From Hormiphora californensis (taxonomy: Eukaryota; Ctenophora; Tentaculata; Cydippida; Pleurobrachiidae): a stretch of DNA of 64,000 nucleotides. Under the pieces are notes generated by a model. The model ran no database searches and had not been told where the DNA came from. It was given only the letters and a program-made list of their open reading frames with translations. Shown here in pieces: positions 1-20,345 of this stretch; position 1 is the stretch's first letter; each line of letters opens with the position of its first letter. The translations under genes were made by a program, and so were the position numbers. The stretch lies in contig CM035354.1 of the NCBI GenBank assembly GCA_020137815.1, positions 3,445,342 through 3,509,341 on the forward strand, given 5' to 3'.

Positions 1-106
1 GGTTCTTGTGGCCCAATTTCTTCAGAGATTCTATCAGGATTTTGGAGACCTCATCCCTTCTTGACTCAATCCAATCCTTCTCAGCTTCAGTTATACTCAT
101 TTTCAT
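1..106 (-). CDS. 5' end of an unidentified protein, cut by the left edge
   Basis: On the minus strand an open frame starts at an ATG (104-106; a second in-frame ATG lies at 98-100) and runs off the window. The visible protein starts MKMSITEAEKDWIESRRDEV and continues with a helix ending near SLKKLGHKN, about 35 residues. An in-frame stop lies about 36 bp upstream of the first ATG, which supports a true N-terminus. The short amphipathic helix with a leucine/glycine ending recalls LisH-type N-termini, but the piece is too short to assign. No function is proposed. Confidence 0.45.
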   Translation of the reverse strand, partial: MKMSITEAEKDWIESRRDEVSKILIESLKKLGHKN

Positions 107-1713
107 GGCTGAGTCATCTTGATTTTCTTCTCGATCGACGGATTTTCATTTCATACTACGATTTCTTCGAAGATTTTAATAAATGGTTTTCTAATACATA
201 CTGGCATTCGTCAGTCGTCACCTTTTTAGGCCAAAAAGTCACAATTTAATCAAGTCAAAAAGTCACAGTCTAATCATGAAAAGTACCGGGGCCATTTCCT
301 GAAAAGTTTAAAGTAGTGGGGACATGGCGTACCCTGTCCATAATAAACTACACAACCCACTAGGGACCTCAGGGGTGAAACGGTGCAGAGCAGCCACTAG
401 ACACGGTGAGGTGTGAATCAAGTCATCATATGGTCCCTGTGTGGGTTGTGCAGAAAAATAACTTAATCAAACGCCTACACACTAAAAAAATTAATAAATA
501 ATATAAAAAGAGTCTCTCATCTCTAATGACATTTCACAGGTTGAAGTCAAAATTGTCCAGTGTTGGTGTTCTTATGGGTACCCTACAACCTCTCAAGCTC
601 CTCAAAGTTGACCTAAGGATGGAGAATCTCAACTTTTGCTTTATTGTAGCCATAACCTCAGGATACCTTTCGCCGTGTTTTTCCTCAATGCGTACCCTGT
701 CCATGTCCCCACATGCGCGGGGCCTGTCAGATCCGGGGTTTGCCGTTTTCTCAGCAAACCAGAAAAAAAACGAACCAAACTGGCAAAAAAACACGCGACA
801 TTTTTAAAACGAAATTCTCAATTTAGAGAATAACGCGCGCGTGAAATGCACGCGCAAAGATAATCCGCGCAGCCAAAATCTCTCATTGACAGTGTTCCGT
901 TGTAAGAATCCCACAATTAAAAACACCGATAATATGCTTGCCAGCATTGTTGTGATATTTCCCACAGTCATCCCTGATAAGTGAGACTCACAATTTGGAG
1001 GCTAGGAAGATTCAAGATCCTGAGCATGTCAAAGTCACACTACACAAAACTATACAAACATACCCTATTACATTGGTGCTCCGTCATACTCATATTGGCC
1101 GCCTGCATAGCCACATTTCACGTCCCACTCCCATGGACATCTGACCCAGAGTCAGAAGCCGTCAGCCGAAGCATTGCTTCAAAAACCATATCCTCTCAGT
1201 ACATGAGACCCAACCACTGGTCTACATAGCAGTTCGTTAGGCATTGATGTAGGCAGTAATTTAAGTTGTGTAGAAATCAATAAATTATTCACAAAATGTA
1301 CAAATACACATGACGTCACAACTCATTGTATCTCTCGTGCTCAATCTTTCTCTCACCAGTTTCACTGCTGTGCGCGCACGCGACCTCCAATTTTAAGAGC
1401 CGCAGAAAAGAGCGGTTATCTCGGAATTGGCTAGAGATAACCGGTGAAGAGTGTGATATGAATGTCAAGCATGGTTAACACTTCGTTAATTATAATTAAA
1501 ATTAATTATTAGCATACCACGTGCCCAGTTATAGCCATGTTTTTCAGTCATATCAGCGCGCAAAATTTCATGCGAGATGTTGAACAGAGTAACGTCTCAC
1601 TAGAAGGGAGGTCGCCGCGCGTTCAGCAAACCAACTCTCGCGCCACACATTTCTAACTTTCGGTAGACCCCTCACACACACACTCATCCGATACACAACA
1701 GGATACATATTTT
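107..1713. other. Intergenic stretch, no gene recognised
   Basis: Only short, low-scoring frames occur here. The visible structure is CG-rich patches with GCGCGC-type words (about 831-880, 1370-1385, 1555-1570, 1612-1640) in otherwise AT-rich DNA. There is also a small hairpin at 1413-1443 with 10-bp arms (CGGTTATCTC/GAGATAACCG) around an 11-nt loop. The left part is probably the promoter of the gene leaving the left edge, because that gene starts at 106 and reads leftwards. No RNA gene was recognised. Confidence 0.4.
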
Positions 1714-2303
1714 TCAATGTCCTACATCCTTGATACCCGGTTCCCTAAACTCCCCATTCTTCCTATACTCCAACGGTTTATAATCAATAGCCATTAATCC
1801 CAGATCCCTAGCGGTCTCAATAGAACTAGCTATCATTTGATGGGAGAGGTGACACAAGCCCTGTCTCGTGAGGCCCCAATATCTGACCAGTGTTCGTAAC
1901 AAACTGATATAACAGTGAAACATCCTTGTAAGGAGACATGAAGATTATTGTTGCACACTAGACACCCATCAGCCGTTTTCCATTGCAACCTCCCCTGTGT
2001 AATATACTGCCTTAAATCTAGTGGAGCGTGGGATTTACATTCGGACGGCATTGGAGCTCTGTTCTGCACCGGTTTGAGAGGTACCACCGGGATGTACCGG
2101 TCAGCAGTTGGTCTGCCAGGTTTCTCAGGGTCAGCTGACATGTCAGGGACCTCCATCTCTTTCACCATCTTCCACAGTTCGTTCGTTTGTTTCTGTTGGT
2201 TGTAAAACACTTTCCGCCTGTCGGCGGTCTCTGTGATATCGCCGTGGTTAACATACCGGATAGATGGGAGATGGGTTGGGACACGCCGGTATAGCTTCTC
2301 TTA
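1714..2303 (-). CDS. Small two-exon gene of unknown function
   Basis: Two protein-like minus-strand segments lie next to each other. The upstream one (about 2303 down to about 1965) encodes a charged, proline-containing stretch including TADRRKVFYNQQKQTNELWK and PGRPTADRYIPVVPLKPVQN. The downstream one (about 1840-1714) encodes ARDLGLMAIDYKPLEYRKNG and ends REPGIKDVGH-stop. The first frame has an in-frame stop just upstream of about 2303, next to a possible acceptor, so a 5' exon may be missing. The tyrosine/proline-rich, basic style resembles small ciliary microtubule-inner proteins, but I recognise no family. Exon limits are uncertain. Confidence 0.35.
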
Positions 2304-2555
2304 GGCATATCATCCTATAGAAGGAGAGTGGTTAGGGAAATAGAGGACAAGAGTGATTAGTTATGAATATTCTAGTGGACAGGGGGGGGGGGCAAGAGAA
2401 TTGTTATTGGGTTATTGTGACGAGGGACAGAGTCCAGAGAGGGGGTTGGGGATAAGAGACAAGAGAAGAGAGAGACATGGGAGACACTCTCTCGGTAAAA
2501 CAAACACAAATGTTTTCCGATAAATTAAAAAACCAGTAAAATTGTTTCAAGGTTG

Positions 2556-3612
2556 TTAAGCGGATGCGGCAGCCTTTGCCCTCAGAGCATTGATCTTCTT
2601 CTTGGCCTGGAAATAAGCAGCTGATTTTTCTTTCCTCTTGGTCTCCAATTTCTCGACCACATCACCGTACTTCCAGCCGACTTCTCGGGAGATCCTGCCG
2701 ATGCTGGCGTATTTCCTGCCGGGCTTCAGTCGGAGAACTCGGAGAGCACCGGGTACGACCATCCTCTTGGTCTTGTCATAAGGAGGGGGGACTCCCTCGA
2801 ACACCTTCAGTCTGAGAGGAAGCAGGGAGTTAGTGTTTGGTGAAATTGACCCCCAGAAAAAAGTTACAATATATGAGGACCACCTCCAGATCTCAAGTGC
2901 CATTTTCACTTAGTTCGAAATAATACCACACTTGTTGCTCTGATTAAGTCACGGTTTTGAAAGCAGTACCTGTTGAGAGCCTCCATTCCTCGGGTGGTCT
3001 TGTGAGGGATCATGCCCCTGATTGTCCTCCAGAGGATCTTGCTGGGTGCTCGGAAATGGAAGGGTCCGTGAGCGGGGTTGGTGTTCATCCTCTTTCGGAG
3101 GAAGGCAAAGTACTTCAGCTTGTTCCTGTAGAATGATCCAGAGACGTTCAGGAGCTCACATCTGATGTATGGAGGGAGGGTGTTAGTGGAAGTCGGGAGG
3201 GGGTGGAGAGAAATTAGGAAACCAAAAAGTGAAATTAGAATTAGGAAACAGAGAAAGTGGAATTAAGAAACAGAGAAATCGGAATTGGGAAACAGGGAAG
3301 GTGGAAATAGGAATCAGAGAAAGTGGAATTAGGAGACAGAACCGAACAGAAAGTAGAATTGGGAGACAGAAAGGTGGAATTAGGAATCAGAGAAAGTGGA
3401 GTTAGGAATTTCCTAATAGGAAACAGAGAAAGTGGAATTAGGAAACAGAATAAGTGGAACTAAGGAAACAGAAATTGGAATTAAGAAGCAGAAAACGGGG
3501 AATTAGGAAAAACAGAAATTGAATTAGGAAACAGAGAAAGTAGAGTTAGGAAACAGAAAACTGAGAAGGTGGAATTAGGAAATAGAGAAGCAAATGAGAG
3601 CGAGAGAAAGAG

Positions 3613-3662
<50 letters not shown>

Positions 3663-3787
3663 TGACGGAACTGTTACCTGACAACGACAACCCTCTGTCC
3701 CTCAAGGAGCTGCTTAGCAATGGTACTGGCAAGACGCCCAATAAGATGACCCCGACCATCTACCACGACAACTTTCTCGAAGCCCAT
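2556..3787 (-). CDS. RPL13A: 60S ribosomal protein L13a (uL13)
   Basis: Component of the large cytosolic ribosomal subunit. Three coding exons on the minus strand: 3678-3787, 2970-3161 and 2556-2811, with donors GTAAC and GTACTG and acceptors CAG/ and CTCAG/. They join in phase to give 558 nt (185 aa plus stop). The product starts [20 protein letters not shown] and contains [40 protein letters not shown], and [20 protein letters not shown], which are hallmark stretches of the family. It ends [12 protein letters not shown], so it is about 18 residues shorter at the C-terminus than the 203-aa human protein. Sequence before the ATG resembles an acceptor (TATATAG/CC), which suggests a 5'UTR intron. 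First of three adjacent ribosomal-protein genes on this strand. Confidence 0.96.
3205..3662. repeat. Degenerate ~20-bp minisatellite plus (GA)n in RPL13A intron 1
   Basis: From about 3205 to 3600 a unit close to GGAATTAGGAAACAGAGAAA is repeated with many variants. It then runs into a GA-rich tract ending about 3662, immediately before the splice donor of the first coding exon. On the transcribed strand this is a pyrimidine-rich array. It accounts for nearly all of the 516-bp intron. Confidence 0.85.
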
Positions 3788-3995
3788 GGCTATATAATAG
3801 AGGGGAGGATGGTTAGAAAGAAAAGGAAGGGTGGTTAGAAGGGAAGATATAGGATCAAGAAGTGGGAAAGGGGGTAATTGTCGGTAACCTAAAAGTTAAA
3901 TGCATGGGTAGATTATTATTCTTTAAAGGAGGGGCAAGAGATCAAAGCTGAAAGAAAAGATCATTTTCATAAATAAAAAGAACATCATGTTAAAA

Positions 3996-4969
3996 TTATT
4001 CTGCTCCAAGTCGAGCCCTGGCCCTGGCCTCCTTCTTCTTGCTCCTCTTCTTAGGGGCATCTTCCTCCTCCTTAGCAACAATGCTCTCTGTCTCAGTGAG
4101 GATCATCTCGACGTGACAGGGACTGCACATGAAGGGGTTGATTCGACCGTGAGCCCTGTATGTTCGTCGTCGCATTTGGGGAGCTCGGTTCACCTGGATA
4201 TGATCGATCACCAGACTGTCTACCTCGAGTCCCTGGGGTAGAGGAGGTTAGTGGGTGATAGGGGGGTTAGTGGGTGATAGGGGGAGTGCAAGTGAAGCGT
4301 AAAACTGACAGGGTGTAATTTTAGGGTATGGGAAGAATCAATATGTTGGTTGAATGAGAGAAATATAATCGAAGATGGAGAAGATAATCGTGATGAAAAT
4401 GGGTGCTGTTACATATTACAGATCCTGTTACATGATTAGTGAACAACTTAGTTGTTACAACTATGAATCTGGTAAATCTCACCTTAACTTCAGCGTTGGA
4501 TTCAGCGTTCTTCAGAAGTCCGAGGAAAACTCCGGCACTCTTCTTGGGCCAGGCACCGAGAGAACCACTGGTGTTGAAAGCTTTAGCCTGGGCGTGTCGG
4601 CCGACTCCACCCATGAACCTCCTCATGGGGATGATCTGCTTCTGGACCACGACATCCTTCAGGTACTTGGTGGCCTTCCTCAAGTGCATTCCCTTGATGG
4701 CTTGGGCAACCTCCCTTGAGGTCTTGAAATGGGTCCTCAGGTGGAATCCTCGGGCTTTCACCGCTGTAAACAAAGGGATGGGTTAGATGGGTGTTGACCG
4801 CTGTAAACAAAGGGTTGGGTTAGATGAGTGAAGGAGATATTTGGGTTGGGGTGGGTAGAATGGGTAGAGGTACTAAAAGGTACCAAACTGAGTCAAAGTC
4901 AAATAGATAGAATGGTATGTGTAACTTACATTTAGCAGGATTCTCAGCATCCTTAGCGTACCGAACCAT
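3996..4969 (-). CDS. RPL17: 60S ribosomal protein L17 (uL22)
   Basis: Large-subunit protein lining the peptide exit tunnel. Coding exons on the minus strand are 4930-4969, 4483-4763 and 3996-4232. They join in phase to give 558 nt (185 aa; human is 184). The first exon encodes [13 protein letters not shown]. The second contains [20 protein letters not shown] and the [14 protein letters not shown] stretch followed by [10 protein letters not shown] and [12 protein letters not shown]. The third contains [20 protein letters not shown] and [19 protein letters not shown]. The C-terminal tail is lysine/arginine rich as in the family. It lies between RPL13A and RPS20 on the same strand. Confidence 0.96.
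4760..4834. repeat. Tandem ~37-bp duplication spanning the RPL17 intron 1 acceptor
   Basis: The sequence starting ACCGCTGTAAACAAAGGG at 4760 is repeated almost exactly at 4797. Both copies contain the polypyrimidine/acceptor arrangement (on the minus strand TTTGTTTACAG). Only the copy nearer the exon keeps the phase needed for RPL17; the upstream copy would be an alternative acceptor. Confidence 0.8.
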
Positions 4970-5079
4970 CCCTAGATAGAGGCAGAGAGGGGTTTGAAAC
5001 AGTCGTTAAACGAGTGGGTATTAGACAAATAAGTAACTGTACACATGGATTTCTCGTTAAATAAAAAGATCAGAACAAT

Positions 5080-5439
5080 CTAAGAATCGGCAATGGTAAC
5101 TTCAACTTCCACACCGGGTTCAATTGAAATGCTGGTAATCTGTTTCACGGTCTCACTGGGCGACTTCAGGTCAATGACTCGCTTGTGGATTTTCATCTCG
5201 AACCTGTCCCAGGTTTTTGATCCCTCTCCGCAGGGAGTTTTCCTTGTGGTGATCTTCAGGTTCTTGTTGGGTAGCCTGACGGGTCCAGTGACGTGGAGTT
5301 CCTTCTGTTTGGCTCCCATGATCAGATCAGTGCAGACCTTCTCGAGGCTCTTCAGGTTTCGGCTGGTCAGAGTGATCCTGATCCGATGGCTGGTTACCTC
5401 ATCCACGGGCACGCCCTTCTCGGGCTTGTAAGCTGCCAT
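5080..5439 (-). CDS. RPS20: 40S ribosomal protein S20 (uS10)
   Basis: Small-subunit ribosomal protein. A single coding exon encodes 119 residues, the same length as human RPS20. It contains [20 protein letters not shown], the [20 protein letters not shown] signature, [20 protein letters not shown], and ends [11 protein letters not shown]. The chosen ATG (5437-5439) gives MAAYKPEKG. It is preceded one base upstream by TTTTCATTGTAG, a good 3' splice site, so the leader is probably spliced and the first, non-coding exon lies further upstream (plus-strand coordinates above 5440). Head of a three-gene ribosomal-protein run on the minus strand and divergent from the Pol I subunit gene at 6533. Confidence 0.96.
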   Translation of the reverse strand: MAAYKPEKGVPVDEVTSHRIRITLTSRNLKSLEKVCTDLIMGAKQKELHVTGPVRLPNKNLKITTRKTPCGEGSKTWDRFEMKIHKRVIDLKSPSETVKQITSISIEPGVEVEVTIADS

Positions 5440-6532
5440 GCTACAATGAAAATATTTGATTATGAATGTTAAAAAAGTCAAAGTGGTAGGCCTTTCCCTA
5501 TCACTGGGTAAGCCTGCGGTGCTTATCTCCGATTCATAGCCCTAAGCCACTCGTAACAATGTACTTAACTTAAGGGCCAGCCCTACGTGTGTGACTTTCG
5601 AGCCGAAGCTGTACCAATTTATAGCTCGGTCAACTAGACGGCTCGCGTTATGAATAGAATATGGCATATCATGTTGCCTTGCATTATTAACAGATTTTAT
5701 GCTGGGTAAGAACTAAGAACGGGTTATGCAATACGAGGCAAGTCATGCCCTAGACTGCAAGATTAAGAAATTTCAAATCACGAACTTTGTGAAAGTCTGG
5801 GGCTGGGGATCAATTGTCATGGCACGGACAGGAAACTGGATTACATTTCGGCCCATCTGCATCGTCTAGATTTTAGATCAGACAACAATCAGTGCCCCTC
5901 TCCGATCAGTAGCAGGACTCGCTTGTCATCAGATAGAAGAACTAACTTGTTGCGACTATTAAACTTTTTGATCTGTTGATAAGTTTCGACGAGGAGTTCA
6001 GTGAATAAAAAACACCAGACAACCAGCAATTATTCAATTCAATTCTTTGAATACATGATTACAAGGCTTACAAGCTTCCTTCACAGCGCCCAGTTACTGT
6101 CTGATGGTTGACGGAACGAGCAGAACGGCCGACGGGAGGACAGGACGCGAAAACTTTGTCAGCAAAAAAGAAAATCTGGACTGAAGTTGAGTTGGACTGA
6201 GCTCAGCTGAATTAACCGCGCGCGCCATAGCAGCGTTTTTTGAAAAACATTCGCGCCGGCGCATATGTTGCCACTTCTCATTCGGATCGCGTTCGCAAGT
6301 AAAAAAGTTTTCGAATCTCAGGAACAAAATTTTTCTGTTTCTTTTTTTGCTCCTTTTTTTCCCTGAGAACGGGCTTTCTTCCTCTTATTGCGGCCTCAGA
6401 GGGTTGCAGACCTCTCCAGAACTTATTTATAAGTAAATCCCACTGTCTTGTACCGTCTGTAAATGGCGAGATCATCTAAAAATGGGAAAATGACTTAGTT
6501 AACTCACTCAATTTATTCATAGGCTTCCAGAG
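5440..6532. promoter_or_regulatory. Divergent promoter region between RPS20 and RPA43
   Basis: About 1.1 kb separates the start codons of RPS20 (minus) and RPA43 (plus). It should contain the RPS20 leader intron and both promoters. A CG-rich block at about 6214-6265 includes GCGCGCGCC and TTCGCGCCGGCGC, the latter matching an E2F-like TTCGCGCC core. I could not place a transcription start, and I see no coding exon or clear C/D or H/ACA snoRNA here. Confidence 0.4.
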
Positions 6533-7863
6533 ATGCTCGTTTCTACGAATCAACCAATCAAGAAAGAAAAGAGGAAAGCGACTGCTTCCTTAGCAGATGT
6601 TATTAAAAAGAAGAAACCGAGAAAATCTGATACTACTCCTTCAAATGTTGAAATAAAGACAGAGCCTGGCGTTGAAAAACCGAAGAAGAAAAAACGAAAG
6701 AAGAGTGTTGTTGCCCCGCTTACCACAGTAAAAACCGAACCGGAGGAAACAAAAGAAATCATTTCCACTCCTGAGCCTTCGCTCCCATCAAAGCCTACAA
6801 CAAAGAGGAAAAAGAAAAGCATAATAGCGAGACCACCAAGTCCCTCGCCACCAGTGATCGCCAGCCCACCACCACCCCCTGTCCCTAGTCTTCCTCCTCC
6901 CAGTCCTGTTGTTCCTAGTCTTCCCCCTCCCAGTCCTATTATATCCAGTCTTCCACCTCCCAGTCCTGTTGTTCCAAGTCTTCCGCCTCCTAGCCCGGCC
7001 CCAAGCAGCATCAAAGAGGAGCCAGTGTCACCGGTTAAAATCAAAACTGAGCCTCCAGATCTAGGGACGATTTTCAACTCTAACATTAAACAGGTGCAAC
7101 AGATAGCTTACACCGTGTAACTAATCGAATAACACAGTCGAACAATTCTTGAATGTAATATTGAGTGTCTCTAACACCTTCTAACCCCTCTCAGGAGCTT
7201 GTAGAAGTGAAAGATGCTGTTGACGTTGAGGTCTGTAAGAAATTGTCCTTCCTTGACAGTGACCCGTGTATCCACACCTACAATACAAATCTACACTGCG
7301 CTATACCACCAGCCTACGTTAACAATATTAGGTAAGTTTACTAGTGAATACCTTCTTAAAGTCTAAACCGAGTAAATTGGTAATGATTAATGGTTTTAAT
7401 TCAGTTGAAAGATAATAACTCTTATCTTACTGGTTTCTAGGTTGTTACCCGTTCATCTCTGTTAACTAACAATACACTCCTTTCCCTCAGAAATGGCATT
7501 AAAGCCCAGTTGAAAACCCTCCACCTAAAATATCTGGAGACAGAGCGGGGCGTTCTTCTACGTTACACCAATATCAAACTCTCACACCAAACAGCCCGGA
7601 TAGTCTCCGTAGCACCTGAGCTTCATTTCGACTTGGAATGTAGAGTAACAATGTTCCGGCCTGTCGTTGGGTCTGTTTTCACGGGGCGAGTTATCAAAAT
7701 GGGTCCCGGGTACGTGAGTTGTTTAGTTTACGGGTATTTCTCTGCGGTGGTGTATAAGAGGAGTACAGATCCGGTTGAGATAGGGAGTGAGATACAGTTT
7801 AGGCTACAGTTTGTACAGGTCACAGTGCACAATGACTATATTTTCAAGGGATCGCCTGTTTGA
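6533..7863 (+). CDS. POLR1F: RNA polymerase I subunit RPA43 (POLR1F-like)
   Basis: Probable Pol I stalk subunit, the counterpart of Pol II RPB7, which acts in the nucleolus in rRNA transcription. Three exons: 6533-7093, 7195-7331 and 7491-7863, joining in phase to 356 aa. Residues about 1-187 are a low-complexity basic region with KKKKRKKS-type clusters and proline-rich repeats (about 100-150, several copies of LPPPSPVVPS). Exons 2-3 carry the conserved part: the Tip-like domain around TNLHCAIPPAYVNNIRNGIK then LRYTNIKLSHQ, followed by an OB-like stretch FRPVVGSVFTGRVIKMGPGY and VSCLVYGYFSAVVY. In vertebrate RPA43 the lysine-rich tail is C-terminal; here it is N-terminal and the protein ends just after the OB region. 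A further 5' exon cannot be excluded because TTATTCATAG precedes the start. Confidence 0.75.
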
Positions 7864-8403
7864 GTGAGGCAGTGTTTTTAGAGGGTAATTTATTATCAGT
7901 TTTTGATTTTTAGTCGTTTTCTGGTCTTTTATTGAACTTGAGATCTTGTGAGTTTTCATTTCATTCCCCATGACCCCCTACATTATTGATAACATCTGTT
8001 AATTAACCAATCAAACCATTAATTAACCCATTAGACCAGTAACTAACCCATCTTGCTGACTATAATATCGAATTTAGGGAAGACTGTACTCTGATAGGGA
8101 GAGCACGCCAGACCTCATACATCCTACTCCCCAGCATGTAAGGAGTTGGGGCGGGGGAAGATTTATTATAACTCATAGTTGAAGATGGCGGCCGGCGGGG
8201 TTTGCTTATTTTTAGGAAGGGGGTATGTTCCGTTGTAATGCACGGTTGGAGTTGGGGGAACCGGGCCAGGGGAGGGTGCTCTTAGCTTTATTGGGGGTGA
8301 AGTGTGTTCCGTTGCATAATGCATGGTTGGAGATTATTCGAGTCAGGTCATCACAGTTTGTCCATTTCCTAAACAATGCATGAAGTTGGCACCTCTATTT
8401 CAG
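7864..8403. other. RPA43 3' flank and UBA1 leader/promoter
   Basis: No coding exon is seen. AT-rich direct repeats (AACCAATTAATTAACC-like, about 7998-8050) lie just after RPA43. The UBA1 leader probably contains an intron ending CTCTATTTCAG at 8403, directly before the UBA1 ATG. The GC-richer part at about 8140-8330 is the likely promoter zone. Confidence 0.35.
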
Positions 8404-18423
<10,020 letters not shown>

Positions 18424-19043
18424 TGACTATCCCCCTCCCTAATCCCTCTCTCTTTATCGAGTTTTATAACCACACGGCGGAGCGGTGTTGAAAACGAGTG
18501 CGTGTTCGAAAAGTGTGTTTTTCTTTCATTTTGAAAGATTAGGTCTGTGTGTTTTAACATCAATGGACTGCTATTTTTCAAGTTATATATAATTATATAT
18601 AATGTGGAGTATGTTATATTTGGAATGGTATTGACAAACAATGAAACCAAATGACTTTTCTGTGATTTTCTGGGACCGGTGAAATTTAGGGGCGGTTAGC
18701 TTACACATTCACAGACGATGATCTTGGCAGTGGGGTACGGGAGATTAAAATTAATAGGTCCCAGGAAATGAGTACATTTGGGAAAATGAGTACATTGAAA
18801 AGAGGATACTCATCCAATGGCAATGGCATGCTTGAAAGAAATGAGAAATCAGTCGATGTGCGGACCGGCAGTCTCTCATCTTCAATCTCACGACTGGAAG
18901 TTGTCTCCTCACAAACACGCGCACCCACACTGCTTACACTTGTTGCTTTCATTTTAATAAACACACCGCGCGGAACCAATACCTAATTCGGTGACTTTAA
19001 ATAATGCAAGACTCGGATCTGCAGTTGAGGAACAAGAATTTCA
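18424..19043. other. Convergent intergenic region after UBA1
   Basis: This lies between the UBA1 stop and the stop of the minus-strand gene at 19044. It is AT-rich and includes TATATATAAT-like sequence at about 18585-18605. It should hold both 3'UTRs. No coding exon or RNA gene was recognised. Confidence 0.4.
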
Positions 19044-20345
19044 TCATTTGCACACAACAACTTCCATGGGTTTAAAATCGGCCCAATCGAAACATCCAAT
19101 AGCACCCGTGGAAACATTTAAAATCAGTAAAAAATTAGGTTTAAATTGGGTGAGGTGCTCGCGAAGGTAAGATAAAAGAAAGGTGGGAATATCGCTACTA
19201 AAAAGATAGTTTGTCACTGCGATACCCTCACAGGATTGTTTATTGTCATTTGATTGCCTAAACACATTATCAACCAAATTGCATTCTCCCATCACCCCAC
19301 TGCTTGAGTATTGTCCGTTTGAGTTGGGGTTTACTGCGTGTACTACAAAGTGCAAACTCTCTAAAGTTGGGTAGCGGTTGTAGAGTTGAGAGAGGAGAGA
19401 TTCTGTCACTTTGATTGGCTCTGCTTTAGTTGGTACAATATCAGGTACAGGCGGTGTTTCACAGATAGCAGAATCGGGAGAGGCAGGAGTTTCAGTTTTC
19501 TTCAAAATCCTTCTCTTTCTCTGAACAATGTTTGGGCTGACTTGTTCAGTCTCTTGGGCACTACTGATCTGACTGCTATCTTCAGAGTTTCTTGGCCCAG
19601 TACTCGGCCGAGTGGCCCCTGCTGCAGAGTCATGGCGCCCAGTACTCGGCCGACTGGCCCCTACTGCAGAGTCGTGGCGCCCAGTACTCGGCCGAGTGGC
19701 CCCTGCTGCAGAGCCATGGCGCCCAGTACGCGGCCGACTGGCCCCTACTGCAGTGTCGTGGCGCCTGGGCCCACTCCCTGGTCGCCTGCCCGGTTTGAGA
19801 AGAGAGACGATAGGAGCTGAACTTGTTGTCTGTGTAGGGTAAAGGAATGTAGAGATGAACACGTCTTTATCGAGCATTTTGTGTCCTAATATGGGGAGAA
19901 GTGGTTATTATACTGCATACATACTCAATTTAAAAAGATACTACATAATTACAAAATCATACAGTAAAAAGACTTGTTGCTCAAACCAATTATAGCAGCA
20001 TTTACTGGCCCACTCAATTTCCAAATGGAGGGATAATTTTAGAATGTCTCGGAAGTACTCTTGAGTTATTTGGGGTCTCCGTTCCTCCAAGTTGATTGCC
20101 TCAATCAGAGATCAAGCAGCCAGGTCATGGTACTCTGAAAGATCATAGCCGGCATTTTCAACTCCCTTTGCAAAACGGTAGAAAACCCGACTATCACGAG
20201 CTAAATCAACCGTGTCGACTAGCATTTCATCTCCGGAGTTCAGGTACAGTGTAAAAAAGGGAACTGTTTCAAACTCCAATTCAAGGGGATCTTCAGAGGG
20301 AGGTAGTGAATCATCTCTCGAGGAGGAACCTTGTTCTTCTGCTGG
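19044..20345 (-). CDS. Uncharacterised two-exon reading frame with an in-frame TGA
   Basis: The downstream exon (19044-19887) encodes about 277 residues from MLDKDVFISTFLYPTQ. A run of 14-residue repeats follows (RHDSAVGASRPSTG-like, about residues 35-95), then a basic patch (QRKRRILKK). The exon closes with a folded-looking C-terminus including LLSQLYNRYPTLESLHFVVH and CFDWADFKPMEVVVCK-stop. An upstream exon (about 20345-20025) joins in phase through a GTAAAT donor and an ATATTAG acceptor. It encodes FETVPFFTLYLNSGDEMLVD and DSRVFYRFAKGVENAGYDLS, then EYHDLAA, a TGA at 20112-20114, and continues in the same frame with SLIEAINLEERRPQITQEYF. The TGA could be a nonsense change of CGA (Arg), an error, or recoding. 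Stops upstream in this frame, and only 265 bp to the SANBR stop, leave the 5' end unresolved. Family not recognised; pseudogene possible. Confidence 0.5.
19592..19760. repeat. 42-bp coding minisatellite
   Basis: About four copies of a 42-bp unit (containing GTGGCCCCTGCTGCAGAG and CCAGTACTCGGCCGA), alternating in two variants so that an 84-bp period is also visible. It keeps frame with the host exon and gives 14-residue repeats rich in Arg, Ser, Ala, Gly and Thr. Confidence 0.85.

Noticed and set aside
1397-1412. Possible histone-type 3' stem-loop on the minus strand (CCGCTCTTTTCTGCGG)
   Set aside because: Only four base pairs form, it lacks the GG...CC ends of the consensus, and no histone gene is nearby.
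4583-4810. Alternative frame across the RPL17 second exon
   Set aside because: A shadow of RPL17 made open by the duplicated acceptor.
5878-5930. C/D-box snoRNA in the RPS20 leader intron (CTGATGA and CTGA words on the minus strand)
   Set aside because: The C box lacks the required purine and no terminal stem forms. No convincing snoRNA was seen in the RPL13A or RPL17 introns either, although vertebrate orthologues host several.
6550-7086. 178-codon minus-strand glycine-rich frame opposite RPA43 exon 1
   Set aside because: Antisense shadow of the proline-rich coding repeats; the plus-strand frame splices in phase to the conserved domain.
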